A stretch of 64,000 bases of DNA from Eilatimonas milleporae. Its GTDB lineage: Bacteria > Pseudomonadota > Alphaproteobacteria > Sphingomonadales > Kordiimonadaceae. Shown one piece after another: positions 24,979-34,538 of the stretch (position 1 is the first letter of the stretch; each line of letters begins with the position of its first letter). Position numbers and translations under genes: made by a program. Under the pieces are notes generated by a model. It worked only from the letters and a program-made list of their open reading frames with translations, ran no database searches and had not been told where the DNA came from. The DNA is taken from the NCBI RefSeq assembly GCF_003688555.1, contig NZ_REFR01000010.1, positions 124,001 through 188,000 of the forward strand, written 5' to 3'.

Positions 24979-25845
24979 TCAGCCCGTGGGCAGGGGCACG
25001 GTGCCGAAGCTTTGCACCATGGTGCCGGCGATCAGGTTCCAGCCGTCGACAAGGACGAAAAAGATCAGCTTGAAGGGCATGGAGACAATGACCGGCGGCA
25101 GCATCATCATGCCCATGGCCAGGAGTGTGGACGCCACCACCATGTCGATGACCAGAAAGGGGATGTAGATCAGAAAGCCGATTTCGAAGGCGCGGCGCAA
25201 TTCGCTGATCATGAAGGCGGGGACCAGCACCGTGATATTAATGTCGGTCAGGTCTTCCGGTCGTTCATCGCCGCTCATGTCGAGGAAAAGGGCCAGATCA
25301 TTTTCCCGGACATTGGCCAGCATGAACTGTTTCATCGGTACGACCCCGCGCTCATAGGCTTCCACCTCGTCGATTTCTTCCTCGATCAGCGGGTTGAGGC
25401 CCACGTCCCAAACCTGGGTGAAGACGGGCGCCATGATGTAGAAGGTCAGAAACAGGGCCAGCGACACCATCACGATGTTGGGCGGTGTCGACTGGGTGCC
25501 AAGCGCGGTTCTCAGCAGGGAAAACACGACCAGAAGCCGCGTGAAGCTCGTCATCATGACAAGAATGCTGGGGGCCAGGCTCAGCACCGACATCAGCAGG
25601 ATCAACTGCACCACCCGGCCGGTCAGTGTGCCGCCGCCGCCGAGGTCCAGTGTCACCGACTGGGCCACCGCCGGCGCGGACATGGCGGTGAGAGCACCGA
25701 TCAGCAGGCTGGCAAGTGCCAGAAAAATGGTTTTTTTAGCTGCCGGACCGTTCTGTCCGGTGTCTGGATGGATCACGCTTGCCCCTTCGCCGCCTGCCCC
25801 TGGAACCGGGTACCGGATATTTCTGTCCGATACGAGTAGATGCAT
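24979..25845 (-). CDS. fliP: Flagellar type III export protein FliP
   Basis: Inner-membrane component of the flagellar export gate, forming a complex with FliQ and FliR. Up to 288 residues: an N-terminal cleavable signal (IFLALASLLIGALTAMSAPAVAQ), then GRVVQLILLMSVLSLAPSILVMMTSFTRLLVVFSLLRTALGTQSTPPN, the most conserved stretch of the family, and the C-terminal membrane helices (MMLPPVIVSMPFKLIFFVLVDGWNL). A start inside the first 25 codons is possible. It is third in a minus-strand group after the FlhB-like and fliO genes, divergent from the flgB operon. Confidence 0.95.
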   Translation of the reverse strand: MHLLVSDRNIRYPVPGAGGEGASVIHPDTGQNGPAAKKTIFLALASLLIGALTAMSAPAVAQSVTLDLGGGGTLTGRVVQLILLMSVLSLAPSILVMMTSFTRLLVVFSLLRTALGTQSTPPNIVMVSLALFLTFYIMAPVFTQVWDVGLNPLIEEEIDEVEAYERGVVPMKQFMLANVRENDLALFLDMSGDERPEDLTDINITVLVPAFMISELRRAFEIGFLIYIPFLVIDMVVASTLLAMGMMMLPPVIVSMPFKLIFFVLVDGWNLIAGTMVQSFGTVPLPTG

Positions 25846-25948
25846 AAGGACATGAATGAACCCCTAACGCCGCGTCTGTTCCATTTTCTTTAAAGGGCTT
25901 TTGTGTTTTTCGGCAAGGGGTGTTGCGCCGTCCCCTGGGTTGCCCTCA

Positions 25949-26317
25949 TCAGACGGTGCCGTCACGGCCCACGGCGCCGGGGCCGGCCGGTTTCCCGTCG
26001 TGGCCGGTTCCGGGGCCGGTTTCGGGGCCGGTTTCGGGCGCGGCGTGACCGCTGTCGATCAGACGCGTTCCGTCCTGCCCGACCGATAGCAGATACTGTC
26101 TGCCGCGCCACTGGGCGAGAACAAGGCGGTTGCGGCTGTCCAGCATGTGGGCTTCGAGGATTTTCAGTTTTTTATCCTGTCCGGTCATGCCGCCGGCGGG
26201 TGTAAGGCCGAACCGGCGCAGGGCCCATACGATCAGGCCGATCAGGGCCAGAACCAGAATCAGGGCGGCGATGGCGTTGGAAAAGTCACCGATCATGCGG
26301 GTCTGTCCTTGTGACAC
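25949..26317 (-). CDS. fliO: Flagellar biosynthesis protein FliO
   Basis: 122 residues: one membrane span near the N-terminus (AIAALILVLALIGLIVWALRRFG), then the FliO cytoplasmic domain with KLKILEAHMLDSRNRLVLAQWRGRQYLLSVGQDGTRLID. FliO helps assemble the FliP ring. The low-complexity C-terminus (PETGPETGPGTGHDGKPAGP) comes from three near-copies of a 12-base unit. It lies 24 bases after the FlhB-like gene and about 100 bases before fliP. Confidence 0.88.
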   Translation of the reverse strand: MSQGQTRMIGDFSNAIAALILVLALIGLIVWALRRFGLTPAGGMTGQDKKLKILEAHMLDSRNRLVLAQWRGRQYLLSVGQDGTRLIDSGHAAPETGPETGPGTGHDGKPAGPGAVGRDGTV

Positions 26318-26341
26318 CGGTTACTTGAGCCTTGGCCGGGC

Positions 26342-26725
26342 TCATGGGGTCTCATGCCCGGTACCTTGCGTATCCATGTCCGTTTCCTGCGTATCCGTTT
26401 GCATGCCGGAGCGGTCGGCCATTTGTCTGTTGGCGGCATAGACCCGTTCAAGGATCAGGGACACGGCATGCAGGGCTTCGAGGGGGACGGGGCTTTCCAC
26501 CTCGAAAGCGTCGAGCAGATTGACCAGATCCTTGTCCTGACGCACTTTGACCCCATCGCTGAAGGCGATGTCGAGAATTTTTTCCGCCACATATCCATGG
26601 CCCTTGGCGGTGATATGCGGAAGGTCCGCCGCACCGCGCCGTCCCACCGCGACAGCCTTTGTCGCGGGTGGAGATGCCTGGCCGTCTGGCGTGCCGGAAT
26701 TGTTTTTGCCGGTTTTGTCCTTCAT
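26342..26725 (-). CDS. Orphan FlhB C-terminal-domain-like protein
   Basis: 127 residues resembling only the cytoplasmic domain of FlhB (COG2257 type): KAVAVGRRGAADLPHITAKGHGYVAEKILDIAFSDGVKVRQDKDLVNLLDAFEVESPVPLEALHAVSLILERVYAANRQM. The NPTH autocleavage motif of true FlhB is absent; the strand starts directly at ATKAVAV. Full-length FlhB is encoded nearby at 29415. Such stand-alone paralogues can substitute for the cleaved FlhB-C or tune substrate switching. Start ATG 26725 excludes an unconserved upstream extension. First gene of the fliO-fliP group. Confidence 0.8.
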   Translation of the reverse strand: MKDKTGKNNSGTPDGQASPPATKAVAVGRRGAADLPHITAKGHGYVAEKILDIAFSDGVKVRQDKDLVNLLDAFEVESPVPLEALHAVSLILERVYAANRQMADRSGMQTDTQETDMDTQGTGHETP

Positions 26726-26831
26726 GCCCGGTATTTGACGCCGAAGCGGCCGGCAAATGCAAGGGGCAGATCCGTCACTGTCCGACCGGAACCTGACATT
26801 GTACCCGGATATACAGGGAGCATGAATTAAC

Positions 26832-26847
26832 TGGCCCGGTATTTGCT
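26832..26847 (+). promoter_or_regulatory. Sigma-54 promoter of flgB operon
   Basis: TGGCCCGGTATTTGCT: -24 GG (26833-26834) and -12 GC (26845-26846) with exactly ten bases between, close to the consensus TGGCACG-N4-TTGCW. It is about 100 bases upstream of the flgB start. Sigma-54 control of basal-body operons is established in Caulobacter-like alphaproteobacteria. Confidence 0.8.
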
Positions 26848-26943
26848 TTGTACGTGGCGTTGGCTTTTGGGCCGCCGAAAAGCGGACCCGACACGGTTGC
26901 GGGACTGTCCCGGGTAAAACAGTCGGACAAGAGGGGAACCCCC

Positions 26944-27366
26944 ATGAATACATCGTCAATTCCCATCATGGCCGCCCTGAAGGAGCGCATGGGCTGGCTG
27001 GTCGCCAACCAGAAGGTGATCAGTGAAAATGTTGCCCATTCCGACACGCCCGGCTACGTGGCCAAAAGCCTTGAAAAGCAGGATTTTTCAACGCTTGTCG
27101 ACCGTCTGGCGGATGACCGCGGCGTGACGCGGACAACCATGCGGGTCACCAATGAGCGGCATATCGGGGCCGCCGTGTCCGCCGATGCCGCAAGGGTGAG
27201 CGAGGTCAAGGGCAGTGAAACCACGCCTGACGGAAATTCCGTCGTTCTTGAGGATGAAATGATCAAGCTGGCCAACACGCAGATGGAATACGGTCTGGTG
27301 ACCAGCCTGTACCGCAAAAATATCGGACTGATGAAACTGGCGGCCGGGCGCGGGGCGGGCGGCTGA
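26944..27366 (+). CDS. flgB: Flagellar basal-body rod protein FlgB
   Basis: 140 residues. The N-terminal rod/hook family motif appears as NQKVISENVAHSDTPGYVAKSLEKQDF, and the C-terminal partner helix as KLANTQMEYGLVTSLYRKNIGLMKLAAGRG. FlgB is the proximal rod subunit, exported through the flagellar type III apparatus. ATG 26944 has GAGGGGA at a suitable distance. It is the first gene of flgB-flgC-fliE-fliQ-fliR-flhB, with a sigma-54 promoter upstream. Confidence 0.95.
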   Translation: MNTSSIPIMAALKERMGWLVANQKVISENVAHSDTPGYVAKSLEKQDFSTLVDRLADDRGVTRTTMRVTNERHIGAAVSADAARVSEVKGSETTPDGNSVVLEDEMIKLANTQMEYGLVTSLYRKNIGLMKLAAGRGAGG

Positions 27367-27473
27367 TCTGATCACGCATGATTTGCCTGCGTGATTTGAA
27401 GACGCCGCCAGGTCCGGCGCGATTAACGACCGGGTAAGAGTTGCCGGGTTATATATGAGGGAAAGGGAAGAAG

Positions 27474-27881
27474 ATGGATCTGCAAAAATCCATGACCATA
27501 TCGGCTTCGGGCATGACGGCCCAATCGGTGCGGATGCGTGTGATCGCAGAAAACCTGGCGAATGCGAATTCCGTATCGCCGGACCCGTTTACGGACCCGT
27601 ATCGCCGCAAGATCGTCTCTTTTTCCTCGGAACTGGACCGGGCGATGAATGTGGATGTGGTGCAGGCGAACAAACTGAATTACGATCAGAGCGATTTCGG
27701 CACGCGGTATGATCCCGGCAATCCGGCGGCGGACGGGCGTGGATATATCCGGGTCAGCAATGTGAACAGTCTTCTGGAGATGATGGACATGCGTCAGGCG
27801 CAGCGATCTTATCAATCCAACCTGAATGCCATGGAGGCGGCAAGAAGACTGGCAAGCATGACGGTGGATTTGCTAAGATAA
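27474..27881 (+). CDS. flgC: Flagellar basal-body rod protein FlgC
   Basis: 135 residues, the usual FlgC length. N-terminal MDLQKSMTISASGMTAQSVRMRVIAENLANANSV and C-terminal VNSLLEMMDMRQAQRSYQSNLNAMEAARRLASMTVDLLR are the conserved rod-protein coils. Second proximal-rod gene, about 100 bases after flgB. Confidence 0.96.
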   Translation: MDLQKSMTISASGMTAQSVRMRVIAENLANANSVSPDPFTDPYRRKIVSFSSELDRAMNVDVVQANKLNYDQSDFGTRYDPGNPAADGRGYIRVSNVNSLLEMMDMRQAQRSYQSNLNAMEAARRLASMTVDLLR

Positions 27882-27908
27882 CCGCATGCAAGGTTTGAGG
27901 GACGAACG

Positions 27909-28226
27909 ATGGATATAAAGCAGCTTGATGCACTGAACGCATACGGCCAGGCCGGCAGCGGTCTTGCCGGCGGGCTGTCGGCGCGCGGCGATGGGGCAGA
28001 CGGGGCGGGGTCCAGTTTTGCCGAGCTGATCAAGGATACGGTCGGAGATGTCCGTCAGGCCGGTGAAACCATGGAAGCGACATCGGCCAAGGCTCTTGTC
28101 AACGAAGCCGACCTGGTTGAGGTGGTCACGGCCGCCAGCAATGCCGAAATGGTGGTGGAAACCGTGGTCGCTGTGCGTGACCGGGTGATCAGCGCCTATA
28201 ACGAAATTATCAAGATGCCGATCTAG
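27909..28226 (+). CDS. fliE: Flagellar hook-basal body complex protein FliE
   Basis: 105 residues. The family pattern is clear in SSFAELIKDTVGDVRQAGETMEATSAKALVNEADLVEVVTAASNAEMVVETVVAVRDRVISAYNEIIKMPI. FliE joins the MS ring to the rod. It starts 27 bases after flgC in the same operon. Confidence 0.95.
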   Translation: MDIKQLDALNAYGQAGSGLAGGLSARGDGADGAGSSFAELIKDTVGDVRQAGETMEATSAKALVNEADLVEVVTAASNAEMVVETVVAVRDRVISAYNEIIKMPI

Positions 28227-28311
28227 TCTTCCGGAGGGCGGGGGCGGTCAGCCCGAATTGCCTGACCGGAGGCGCCTGACGGAGAAACGGGTCCCTGACT
28301 GGAGCGGTCTT

Positions 28312-28578
28312 TTGGAAGGTACAGAGGTCCTTGATATTGCACGCGATGCCCTGACCACGCTTGTCTTCGTGTCGGGGCCGGTCATGATGACAGCGCTGGT
28401 GGTGGGACTGACGGTGGCCCTGTTCCAGACAGTGACCCAATTGCAGGAAATGACCCTGACCTTCGTTCCCAAAATCGTGGCCGTCTTTCTGGCGCTTCTG
28501 GTCACGCTGCCCTATATGGGCCGCCTGCTGGGTGGTTTGATGGAACGGCTGATGGCACAGATCATCGCCGGCGCCTGA
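28312..28578 (+). CDS. fliQ: Flagellar export gate protein FliQ
   Basis: 88 residues, two membrane helices: VLDIARDALTTLVFVSGPVMMTALVVGLTVALFQTVTQLQEMTLTFVPKIVAVFLALLVTLPYMGRLLGGLMERL. The frame opens at TTG 28258, but FliQ proteins begin about five residues before VLDIAR; the second TTG (28312), with GGAG upstream, gives exactly that. So an unusual TTG start is likely. Part of the FliPQR gate. Confidence 0.9.
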   Translation: MEGTEVLDIARDALTTLVFVSGPVMMTALVVGLTVALFQTVTQLQEMTLTFVPKIVAVFLALLVTLPYMGRLLGGLMERLMAQIIAGA

Positions 28579-28651
28579 AAGGTGCCATACTTCTGTCCAG
28601 TGTGGCCGGAGGGGTGTATCCATATGACTGTTCCGGAAGCGGGGACCGGAT

Positions 28652-29410
28652 ATGCTGTCTGACATATTGCCGCAGGAAGCGTTCGGTTTTCTGGTCGTTC
28701 TGACCCGAATGACGGCACTGGTGATGATCGTGCCGGCTTTCGGCGATCAGACCGTGCCGGTCCGTGTCCGCGTCATGCTGGCACTGGCTGTATCGGTGGT
28801 CGTGTATCTGAGTGTGCGTGCCACCTTGCCCGAAATGCCGGCGAGTGTTCTCGCCCTGGGTTGGCTTGTGATCACCGAGCTTGGCTTTGGCCTGATTGTC
28901 GGCGGGATCGCCCGGTTTCTGGTGACCGCCCTGCATGTGGCGGGGGCGGCGATTTCCATGCTGTCCGGCCTGGCGGCGGCACAAGCGTTCGACCCCGCGC
29001 AAGGGACGCAAGGGGCCGTGATCGGCAGTTTTCTGACCGTGCTGGGGATCACGATGATTTTTGTCACCGAAACGCACCATCTTCTGATCGAGGCCATGGT
29101 GGCGAGCTATGACCTGTTTCCGACGGGCGGTGGGGTACCGGTGGCCGATGTCGCGCAGATGGCCAGGGATTATGTGATCACGTCGTTTCTTCTCGGGGCG
29201 AAAATGTCGGCGCCGTTTATCCTGTATTCCCTGGTTTTCTATCTGGGCATGGGCCTCAGCGCCCGCATGGCGCCGCAGATGCAGATCTTTTTTGTCGCCA
29301 TTCCCGTCAACATCCTGTTGGCGCTGTCTTTGCTGGCGGTGATTATTGCGACTATGATGCAGTTCTTTATCGCGTATATGCGGGAAGAATTGCAACTGCT
29401 GCTGGGGTAG
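28652..29410 (+). CDS. fliR: Flagellar export gate protein FliR
   Basis: 252 residues with about six membrane segments. Family-typical stretches: RMTALVMIVPAFGDQTVPVRVRVMLALAVSVVVY, ELGFGLIVGGIARFLVTALHVAGAAISMLSGLAAAQAFDP, and ILYSLVFYLGMGLSARMAPQMQIFFVAIPVNILLALSLLAV. It ends five bases before flhB, as in most flagellar clusters. Confidence 0.96.
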   Translation: MLSDILPQEAFGFLVVLTRMTALVMIVPAFGDQTVPVRVRVMLALAVSVVVYLSVRATLPEMPASVLALGWLVITELGFGLIVGGIARFLVTALHVAGAAISMLSGLAAAQAFDPAQGTQGAVIGSFLTVLGITMIFVTETHHLLIEAMVASYDLFPTGGGVPVADVAQMARDYVITSFLLGAKMSAPFILYSLVFYLGMGLSARMAPQMQIFFVAIPVNILLALSLLAVIIATMMQFFIAYMREELQLLLG

Positions 29411-29414
29411 CCGG

Positions 29415-30512
29415 ATGGCGGAACAGGACAAGGACCAGAAAACAGAAGATGCGACCGCCAAACGTCTGGAGGAGGCGGTTCAAAAGGGCCAGGTTGTCAA
29501 CAGCCAGGAAGTCAAGACCCTGTTCATGCTGCTGGCGGCCACGGTTTTTATTGCCATTCCGGTCGGGTTTTTCATCAAAGGGCTGACGGATCAACTGGCG
29601 GGTTTCATGGGACGGATGCACGAAATGCCCATGGATACGCGGGGATTGCCGACGATATTCGCCGATCTGTTTTTTGAAATCTTTCTGTTGATGTTGATCC
29701 CGTTCTCGCTCTTTGTCATGGCCGGGATTGTCGGCAGCCGTATCCAGCATCCGGGCGTGTTTTCCTTCGAAAAACTGAAATTCGAGCTGAACAGTCTCAA
29801 TCCGGTGTCGGGCCTGAAAAAGCTGTTTTCGCCGCAGAAGCTTTTCGAACTGGCCAAAAGCATCGCCAAGATTTCAGTGGTCGTCATCGTTATTTTCCTG
29901 ATTGTCTGGCCGGAACGGGACAATCTGGATACCCTGATCATGATCCCGTTCGAACAGTTGCCCGCCCTTATTCAGTCCATGGCCTTTCAGATGTTTTTCG
30001 GCGTGACGCTGGCGATGATGGCCATTGCGGCCGCCGATTACGCCTATCAGAAACATCAGTATCTCGAACAGTTGAAGATGACCAAGCAGGAGGTCAAGGA
30101 CGAACGCAAGCAGACCGAGGGGGATCCGGAGGTGCGCCGCAAACTTGCGAAAATCCGGATGGAGCGGGCGATGCAGCGTATGATGGCCGCCGTACCGGAC
30201 GCGGATGTGGTGATCACCAACCCCACCCATTACGCTGTTGCGCTCTCCTACAAGCACGGAGAGATGGCCGTGCCCAAACTGGTGGCGAAAGGCGTGGATC
30301 ACATGGCGGCGCGCATTCGTGAAGTGGCCGTTGAAAACGGGGTGCCGATCGTGGAAAACCCACCGGTGGCCCGCGCGCTTTATGCCGTCGTGGACATCGA
30401 CGAGGAAGTGCCCCCGGACCATTACAAGGCCGTGGCCGAGGTGATCGGCTATGTCATGCGCCTGAAACGCAGCGGTGTCACGCCCCGTCCCGCCGCAGAG
30501 CGGGCCTCGTGA
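29415..30512 (+). CDS. flhB: Flagellar export switch protein FlhB
   Basis: 365 residues: four membrane helices in the first 210 residues, a charged linker (TKQEVKDERKQTEGDPEVRRKLAKIRMERAMQRMMA) and a cytoplasmic domain with the autocleavage motif NPTH in DVVITNPTHYAVALSYKHGE. Cleavage between Asn and Pro changes export specificity from rod/hook to filament subunits. The stop lies seven bases before the cckA ATG, so flagellar and cell-cycle genes are closely coupled here, as in other alphaproteobacteria. Confidence 0.97.
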   Translation: MAEQDKDQKTEDATAKRLEEAVQKGQVVNSQEVKTLFMLLAATVFIAIPVGFFIKGLTDQLAGFMGRMHEMPMDTRGLPTIFADLFFEIFLLMLIPFSLFVMAGIVGSRIQHPGVFSFEKLKFELNSLNPVSGLKKLFSPQKLFELAKSIAKISVVVIVIFLIVWPERDNLDTLIMIPFEQLPALIQSMAFQMFFGVTLAMMAIAAADYAYQKHQYLEQLKMTKQEVKDERKQTEGDPEVRRKLAKIRMERAMQRMMAAVPDADVVITNPTHYAVALSYKHGEMAVPKLVAKGVDHMAARIREVAVENGVPIVENPPVARALYAVVDIDEEVPPDHYKAVAEVIGYVMRLKRSGVTPRPAAERAS

Positions 30513-30519
30513 TCCTGTC

Positions 30520-33078
30520 ATGGCCGGTCTGATTGACGATTTTTTTCCTGTGGCCGTCCGCTCGGATGAGAGCGGACGCGAACAACCGCTCAGCCGTAAG
30601 CCGGGCGGCGGACCGCTGCGGCTGTTTGCGCGGCTGATCGTCTGGCCGTTTCCGGTGATACTGGCCGGTGTGGGCATATTCGCTGCCTCGCAAGGCATGG
30701 ATGCGGCCCTTGCCGCCCTTGCCGGCGGTCTTGCCGTGCAAGGCGTTATGCTTGCCGCCATGCTGTGGCGCTGGCGCGATCCGGGCGGGACGGACGTGCC
30801 GGGGCTTGCTGACCAGAACCCGCTGGCCGAGGCGCTGCTGGCGCATGATGGCAAACCCGTCATGGTGACCACCCTGCGGGGGCGTTTTGTCACCGCCAGC
30901 GCCCCCTATATGACGCTTGCCGGGGAGACGGCCTCACTGCGCCCGTTTCTCGCCCGGTCGGAAGACCGCCGGCTACTGGCCGGCATCCTGACGCAGATAC
31001 GCCGCACGGGCAGCGGCAGCGCGCGGCTCGACCTGCGCTTTCCGGGAGATGAGACGCCCGCGGCCTATCGTGTGCGGGCAACCCGCGCCGGTGACCGGTC
31101 CGGCGGTACACCCGGCGATCTGGTCGTCTGGACGGTGGACGGTGACACACGGACACCGGCCGATGCGCCAGCCGATGGGGCAGCGGATACGTCCCCGGCG
31201 GACAATGTATTGGCAGGGCATGTCGCGCCCCTGGAAACATGGGTGGGCAGGTTGCTGCAAACGCTGGAGTGCGGCCTGATCCTTGAGGACAAGGCTGGCC
31301 GGCCCCGTTATATGAACCGTGTCATGCGTGGCTGGCTGGACGGTCCGGCGGACAGGGGCGCTGGCGACACGCCGCTTCTGTCAGCGGTGGGCGCGCGGGA
31401 CGAAAAAGTGCTGGCTGCCGCCCTAGGACCGCAGGACGGCGGCCTGCATTTGCCCGATGGCCGCCGCCTTGACATGGCGGTATTCGATATTGCCGGCCCG
31501 GGGGCAGAGGGCGTTTCTCCCGGTCGGTGTATCCTGTGCGGCGAGTTTCCCCCCGGGCAGGCCGGCGCGCGTGAGACGGCCGATGACACGCGGCTGGCCG
31601 GTCCCGTTTTTGACGCGGCGCCGATTGCCGTCGCCATCGTGGAGCGGGATGGAAGCCTGATCGAACAGAACAGGCTGTTCAGCGATCTGTTGCGGGAAAC
31701 CGGCGCGGACAGGGATGGAAATGTCCTGTCCATGCTGCCGCAGGAGGACAGAAATGAACTGGCCGGTCTGATCCGCGATATTTACGGCGGGGCCATGCCG
31801 GGCCGTTTGCTGGAAGTGACCCTGCACGGCGAGCGGGAACGTCTGGGGCGGATTTATTCTTCGTCCCTGACGCATGGCCCGCGCCGGGCGGCGGTGCTTT
31901 ATTTCATTGATACGACCACCGAGAAAAGCCTGGAACGCCAGTTTTCCCAGGCCCAGAAAATGCAGGCCATCGGCCAGCTTGCCGGCGGTGTCGCCCATGA
32001 CTTCAACAATCTTCTGACGGCGATCCTGGGGTTTTGCGACCTGCTGCTGCTGCGGCATGATCCGTCGGACCGGTCCTTTTCCGATCTGATGCAGATCAAG
32101 CAGAATGCGAACCGCGCGGCCAATCTCGTGCGTCAGCTGCTGGCTTTTTCCCGCCAGCAGACATTGCGGCCGAAAGTTCTGATCGTGACCGATGTGCTCG
32201 CGGAACTGTCCAATCTGCTGCGGCGCCTGATCGGCGAGAAAATCGATTTTCGCGTCCATCACGGGCGTAACCTGAAATCCGTCAAGGTGGACCAGGGACA
32301 ACTGGAACAGGTCATCATCAATCTGGCCGTCAATGCGCGCGACGCCATGCCGGACGGCGGTTCCCTGGAAATCCGCACCCGCATGGTGGAAGAGGGTGAT
32401 GTCCTGATCGACACCCATGACGTGATCGAGACGCAAAGCTATGTCCTCATCGAAGTGGAGGACACCGGCACCGGTATCCCGCAGGAAAACATCAACAAGA
32501 TTTTCGAGCCTTTTTTCACCACCAAGGAAGTGGGGCAGGGCACCGGGCTGGGCCTTGCCACGGTTTACGGGATCGTCAAACAGACGGGCGGCTATATTTT
32601 CGCGGAGTCCAGTGTGGGAGAGGGGACCGTCTTCCGGCTGTTTCTGCCGGTCCACGGTGAAGACAGTGAGGACGTACGGGTGGAGGTCAAGCCGGAAGCC
32701 GTGCGCGACCTGACCGGTGCCGGGACCATTCTGCTGGTCGAGGATGAGGACCCTGTGCGCATGTTCGCGCGTCAGGCGCTCAGCAACAAGGGATATACCG
32801 TTCTGGACGCTGATTCCGGCGAAGCGGCCTTGCGGCTTCTGGACGACCATGACGGTCCGGTCGATCTGATGATTTCCGATGTGGTCATGCCGCAGATGGA
32901 CGGCCCCGCGCTGGTGCAGGCGGTGCGCCGGAAATATCCGGATATTCCGGTGATCCTGGTATCCGGCTATGCCGAGGATGTGCTTCGCAAGGATCTGGAA
33001 GCCGGCAAATACGAATTTCTGTCCAAGCCGTTTTCCCTGTCCGATCTGGCGGAAAAAGTTAAGTCCCTGATCAGATAG
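30520..33078 (+). CDS. cckA: Hybrid histidine kinase/phosphatase CckA
   Basis: 852 residues. Two membrane helices near the N-terminus ([19 protein letters not shown] and [21 protein letters not shown]), PAS-like sensor regions (about 90-480), the HisKA domain with phospho-His in [20 protein letters not shown], an HATPase with N box ([14 protein letters not shown]) and G boxes ([26 protein letters not shown]), and a C-terminal receiver with phospho-Asp in [13 protein letters not shown]. In alphaproteobacteria CckA feeds phosphate through ChpT to the cell-cycle regulator CtrA. Start ATG 30520 follows the flhB stop; GTG 30475 would overlap flhB. Confidence 0.94.
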   Translation: MAGLIDDFFPVAVRSDESGREQPLSRKPGGGPLRLFARLIVWPFPVILAGVGIFAASQGMDAALAALAGGLAVQGVMLAAMLWRWRDPGGTDVPGLADQNPLAEALLAHDGKPVMVTTLRGRFVTASAPYMTLAGETASLRPFLARSEDRRLLAGILTQIRRTGSGSARLDLRFPGDETPAAYRVRATRAGDRSGGTPGDLVVWTVDGDTRTPADAPADGAADTSPADNVLAGHVAPLETWVGRLLQTLECGLILEDKAGRPRYMNRVMRGWLDGPADRGAGDTPLLSAVGARDEKVLAAALGPQDGGLHLPDGRRLDMAVFDIAGPGAEGVSPGRCILCGEFPPGQAGARETADDTRLAGPVFDAAPIAVAIVERDGSLIEQNRLFSDLLRETGADRDGNVLSMLPQEDRNELAGLIRDIYGGAMPGRLLEVTLHGERERLGRIYSSSLTHGPRRAAVLYFIDTTTEKSLERQFSQAQKMQAIGQLAGGVAHDFNNLLTAILGFCDLLLLRHDPSDRSFSDLMQIKQNANRAANLVRQLLAFSRQQTLRPKVLIVTDVLAELSNLLRRLIGEKIDFRVHHGRNLKSVKVDQGQLEQVIINLAVNARDAMPDGGSLEIRTRMVEEGDVLIDTHDVIETQSYVLIEVEDTGTGIPQENINKIFEPFFTTKEVGQGTGLGLATVYGIVKQTGGYIFAESSVGEGTVFRLFLPVHGEDSEDVRVEVKPEAVRDLTGAGTILLVEDEDPVRMFARQALSNKGYTVLDADSGEAALRLLDDHDGPVDLMISDVVMPQMDGPALVQAVRRKYPDIPVILVSGYAEDVLRKDLEAGKYEFLSKPFSLSDLAEKVKSLIR

Positions 33079-33117
33079 TCTTTTTGCGACAACTTTGTGC
33101 GCATTGCCATGGCGCAT

Positions 33118-33170
33118 TAAGAACAAAATAAGAATATGCTTTCCATTTAAGAACAAAAAGTGTACAAACT
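33118..33170 (+). promoter_or_regulatory. Two imperfect SOS boxes upstream of recA
   Basis: GAACAAAATAAGAAT (33121-33135) and GAACAAAAAGTGTAC (33151-33165) each match seven of eight conserved bases of the alphaproteobacterial LexA site GAAC-N7-GAAC, and share GAACAAAA with perfect boxes elsewhere in the window (46966, 60305). They lie about 50-95 bases before the recA start. Confidence 0.6.
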
Positions 33171-33216
33171 GTCCATTGAAGCCCTCACGGCCCTGTGGAA
33201 TAAGGGAGGCCAAGTC

Positions 33217-34302
33217 ATGTCGATGCCGGAATTGCAGTTAGTGAAGGGAAGTTCCATGGATAAGGCGAAAGCCCTGGAAGCGGCGCTCAGCCAGATCGAC
33301 CGTGCCTTTGGCAAGGGGTCGGTGATGAAGTTGGGCCAGCGCGACAGCTCCATCGAGATCGAGGCGATCTCCACCGGGTCCTTGAACCTGGACATCGCGC
33401 TTGGGATCGGCGGATTGCCGAAGGGGCGCATTGTTGAGATTTACGGACCGGAAAGCTCGGGCAAGACGACGCTTGCGCTGCATGCGGTCGCCGAATGTCA
33501 GAAGGTCGGCGGGATTGCCGCCTTTGTGGATGCCGAACATGCCCTGGACCCTGTCTATGCCCGCAAACTGGGCGTCGATGTGAATGAACTGCTGGTCAGC
33601 CAGCCCGACACAGGCGAGCAGGCGCTGGAAATCGCCGACACGCTGGTCCGGTCCGGGGCCGTTGACATACTGGTGGTTGATTCGGTCGCGGCGCTGACGC
33701 CCCGCGCCGAACTGGAAGGGGAAATGGGCGACAGCCACGTCGGATTGCAGGCGCGGCTGATGAGCCAGGCCCTGCGCAAGCTGACGGCCTCCATTTCCCG
33801 GTCCAACACCATTGTCATCTTCATCAACCAGATTCGCATGAAGATCGGTGTCATGTATGGCAGCCCGGAAACCACGACAGGCGGGAACGCCCTGAAATTC
33901 TATGCATCCGTGCGGCTTGACATTCGCCGTGTCGGCCAGATCAAGGACCGGGACGAGGTGGTGGGTAACTCCACCCGGGTCAAGGTGGTCAAGAACAAGC
34001 TGGCGCCGCCCTTCAAACAGGTCGAATTCGACATCATGTACGGGGAAGGTGTTTCCAAGATGGGGGAAATCATCGATCTTGGCGTGAAGGCCGGCGTGGT
34101 GGAAAAGTCCGGGTCCTGGTATTCCCATTCCAGCCAGCGTATCGGCCAGGGCCGGGAAAACGCCAAAAAGTTTCTGTTGGACAATCCCGATGTCGCCAAC
34201 GAGATCGAACACCAGATCCGCAAGAATGCTGGGCTGGTCAATGAGGCCATGCTGGTCGACCCGACCGACGAAGAGGCAAAGGACGCAAAGGATACGGCCT
34301 GA
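33217..34302 (+). CDS. recA: Recombinase A
   Basis: 361 residues. Walker [20 protein letters not shown], Walker [23 protein letters not shown], the L1/L2 DNA-binding loops and [53 protein letters not shown] are all present. The acidic C-terminus ([14 protein letters not shown]) is normal. Start ATG 33217 is set by AAGGGAGG upstream. RecA catalyses strand exchange and stimulates LexA self-cleavage. Monocistronic, ending in a strong terminator. Confidence 0.98.
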   Translation: MSMPELQLVKGSSMDKAKALEAALSQIDRAFGKGSVMKLGQRDSSIEIEAISTGSLNLDIALGIGGLPKGRIVEIYGPESSGKTTLALHAVAECQKVGGIAAFVDAEHALDPVYARKLGVDVNELLVSQPDTGEQALEIADTLVRSGAVDILVVDSVAALTPRAELEGEMGDSHVGLQARLMSQALRKLTASISRSNTIVIFINQIRMKIGVMYGSPETTTGGNALKFYASVRLDIRRVGQIKDRDEVVGNSTRVKVVKNKLAPPFKQVEFDIMYGEGVSKMGEIIDLGVKAGVVEKSGSWYSHSSQRIGQGRENAKKFLLDNPDVANEIEHQIRKNAGLVNEAMLVDPTDEEAKDAKDTA

Positions 34303-34362
34303 GCCGGCAGTGCCGGCAGTGATCCGCTGACAAGGGATTTTCTGACAACCGGTCCATGGAGG

Positions 34363-34395
34363 GCGGCCCCGATTGCGGGGCCGCTTCTTTCTTTT
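34363..34395 (+). terminator. Rho-independent terminator of recA
   Basis: GCGGCCCCG (34363-34371) pairs with CGGGGCCGC (34376-34384), loop ATTG, followed by TTCTTTCTTTT. Confidence 0.9.
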
Positions 34396-34512
34396 GCGGA
34401 GGGGCGGGCGCTTTGCCGGTTTTCGCCGCTTTTCCCAGGAGAGACGCGGTGGGCGAGGGCCTTGCTGGACAGTGTCTCCTCCCGGCGCTAAAAGCGCGGT
34501 ATAGTCTAAGTG

Positions 34513-34538
34513 GCATATGCAAATTGCATATGCAAATT
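34513..34538 (+). repeat. Perfect tandem 13-mer upstream of alaS
   Basis: GCATATGCAAATT occurs twice head to tail (34513-34525, 34526-34538). Because GCATATGC is itself a palindrome, the array is both a direct and an inverted repeat. It is AT-rich within GC-rich DNA and sits in the alaS leader or promoter region. A regulator-binding site is possible; AlaRS is known in E. coli to bind a palindrome at its own promoter, but no specific homology is claimed. Confidence 0.6.
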
